A stretch of DNA of 64,000 nucleotides, from positions 2,604,001 through 2,668,000 of the forward strand of contig NZ_JQML01000001.1 of NCBI RefSeq assembly GCF_000744705.1, written 5' to 3'. Shown here piece after piece: positions 62,685-64,000 of the stretch; position 1 is the first letter of the stretch; each line of letters begins with the position of its first letter. The position numbers and the translations under genes were made by a program. Source of the stretch: Streptacidiphilus albus JL83. GTDB lineage: Bacteria > Actinomycetota > Actinomycetes > Streptomycetales > Streptomycetaceae. The notes under the pieces were generated by a model. That model worked only from the letters and a program-made list of their open reading frames with translations, ran no database searches and was not told where the DNA came from.

Positions 62685-63263
62685 ATGGGCTTCCTGGACG
62701 CCCTGCTCGGCCGCACCAAGCCCGTCAAGCCCGACCTGGACCAGCTCTTCGGCCTGCCCTCGGCGGCGATCACGCTGGAGGCCGCCGCCGGGTTCAAGCC
62801 CACCGGCGTCGGCTCGGTCTGCTTCGCCGCAGCCGAGGGCGGCGCCTTCGCCCAGATCCAGCAGGACGTCCAGGCGCTGCTGGACGCCGACACCGGCCGG
62901 GGCGGCACGCCGATCGAGTCCAGCCGGGACTCCTACGGCTACACCTGGCTGACCTCCCGGCACGACCCGGAGGACTTCGTCTCGCTGGTCAACGACATCC
63001 ACGCGGTCAACAGCGCGCTGGAGAGCACCGGCTTCGGGCCGCAGCTGCTCTGCTCGCTGGTCAACTTCACCGACGTCCAGCACCGCCGGCTGGCGCTGGT
63101 CTACCTGTTCAAGCGGGGCAGCTTCTACCCCTTCGCCCCGCTGCCCGGCGAGAAGCGGGACAACCCGCTGGAGATCCAGATCAAGGCGATGATCGGCAAC
63201 GACCTGCGGCTGGAGCAGGACCTCACCCGCTGGTTCCCGGTGTGGGGAGCCCCCGGCCTGTGA
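62685..63263 (+). CDS. pspAB: PspA-associated protein PspAB
   Basis: 192 residues, starting [20 protein letters not shown], with [40 protein letters not shown] and [20 protein letters not shown]. This matches the PspAB family, often next to htpX in actinobacteria and linked by context to envelope stress. Its TGA overlaps the next start (GTGA). Confidence 0.88.
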   Translation: MGFLDALLGRTKPVKPDLDQLFGLPSAAITLEAAAGFKPTGVGSVCFAAAEGGAFAQIQQDVQALLDADTGRGGTPIESSRDSYGYTWLTSRHDPEDFVSLVNDIHAVNSALESTGFGPQLLCSLVNFTDVQHRRLALVYLFKRGSFYPFAPLPGEKRDNPLEIQIKAMIGNDLRLEQDLTRWFPVWGAPGL

Positions 63264-64000
63264 CCCGCCCCGTGGACAGCCGCCGCTACAGCCCCGACCT
63301 GACCCCGCCGTGGAAGCGGTCGGTCCCCGCGCCCGAGGTGCCCGCCGAGCGGGACCTGGTGGTGGAGGAGGTCGTCACCGGCTTCTGCGGGGCCGTGCTG
63401 CGGGTCGAGAAGACCGCCGAGGGCTTCACCGTCACCCTGGAGGACCGGCACCGCAAGGTCCGGGTTTTCCCGATGACGCCGAGCGGCTTCCTGCTCGACG
63501 GCAAGCCGGTGACCCTGGTCCGCCCCGGCACCGCCGCCGGACCGGCCGCGCCCGCGCGGACGGCCTCGGGATCGGTGGCCGTCAAGGGCGTCCGGGCCCG
63601 GGTGGCACTGCCCAGCCGGATCTACGTCGAGGGCAAGCACGACGCCGAGCTGGTCGAGCGGGTCTGGGGCGACGACCTGCGGATCGAGGGCGTGGTGGTG
63701 GAGTACCTGGAGGGGATCGACGACCTCCCGGCGATCGTCGCCTCCTTCCGCCCCGAGCCGGGACGCCGGCTGGGGGTGCTGGTCGACCACCTGGTGCCGG
63801 GCTCCAAGGAGTCCCGGATCGTCCAGCAGGTCGGCGGGGCCGACGTGCTGGTGGTCGGCCACCCCTACATCGACGTCTGGGCCGCGGTGAAGCCGGCCTC
63901 GGTCGGCATCCCGGCCTGGCCGGAGGTGCCGCGCGGCGAGGAGTGGAAGCTCGGCGTCTGCCGTCGCCTCGGCTGGCCGGCCGACACCGGAGACGCCTGG
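63260..64000 (+). CDS. DUF3097-family protein (truncated by window edge)
   Basis: The first 247 residues are present; the C-terminus lies beyond the window. [80 protein letters not shown] and [20 protein letters not shown] are typical. The [12 protein letters not shown] and [11 protein letters not shown] segments recall a Toprim-like fold. Function unknown; conserved next to pspAB in actinobacteria. The GTG start overlaps the pspAB stop. Confidence 0.87.
   Translation, partial: MTRPVDSRRYSPDLTPPWKRSVPAPEVPAERDLVVEEVVTGFCGAVLRVEKTAEGFTVTLEDRHRKVRVFPMTPSGFLLDGKPVTLVRPGTAAGPAAPARTASGSVAVKGVRARVALPSRIYVEGKHDAELVERVWGDDLRIEGVVVEYLEGIDDLPAIVASFRPEPGRRLGVLVDHLVPGSKESRIVQQVGGADVLVVGHPYIDVWAAVKPASVGIPAWPEVPRGEEWKLGVCRRLGWPADTGDAW

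Overview
The window is very GC-rich actinobacterial chromosome. Its backbone genes (ppdK, dusB, glyS, a Zur-type Fur regulator, uppS, recO, leuA, era, corC-like, ybeY, phoH, RNase Z, HIT, tricorn protease, rsmE, dnaJ, hrcA, htpX, pspAB, DUF3097) follow the gene set and approximate order I know from Streptomycetaceae, so the source is Streptomyces or a close relative such as Kitasatospora or Streptacidiphilus. The genus cannot be fixed by eye. No rRNA, tRNA, CRISPR array, transposase, integrase or replication origin was seen.

Layout. 1-2.1 kb: ppdK start and dusB. 2.1-11 kb: an MmyB-type HTH regulator divergent from an MFS exporter, then a minus-strand peptide/nickel-type ABC importer operon ending in a luciferase-like monooxygenase gene. 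11.4-20.8 kb: a compact putative biosynthetic locus. It has an atypical LuxR-type regulator, five overlapping genes (a Cys-rich unknown protein, an AsnB-type amidotransferase, a flavin reductase, an HpaB-type monooxygenase and a SAM methyltransferase), an HTH regulator and an MFS exporter. 20.9-26.2 kb: small accessory genes including a NADAR N-glycosidase and a two-component system with a DUF4097 protein. 26.3-36.3 kb: glyS to a degenerate cytidine-deaminase-like gene, including leuA behind a leucine leader peptide and attenuator, and a protealysin-like protease with its emfourin-like inhibitor.

36.3-48.0 kb is an accessory block lying between the cdd/era genes and the corC-ybeY-phoH genes. 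It holds a monooxygenase, an MFS/Lrp/M20-hydrolase group, a second HTH/MFS divergon, and a polymorphic-toxin cassette: a deaminase toxin, a SUKH-4-like immunity protein, an apparent SUKH-4/deaminase fusion and a P-loop/WD40-like protein, the last three with overlapping start and stop codons. 48.0-64.0 kb returns to backbone: corC-ybeY-phoH, RNase Z-HIT-TPR-AAA ATPase, tricorn protease, rsmE-dnaJ-hrcA with a CIRCE operator, and htpX-pspAB-DUF3097.

The AAA ATPase (Walker A motif) and dnaJ (Gly-rich linker) each carry an apparent single-base deletion in a G/C-rich run. Two broken backbone genes in 6 kb suggest residual assembly indels rather than true pseudogenes. The two most novel-looking systems are the biosynthetic operon at 12.9-18.4 kb and the deaminase/SUKH/P-loop-WD40 cassette at 43.9-48.0 kb.
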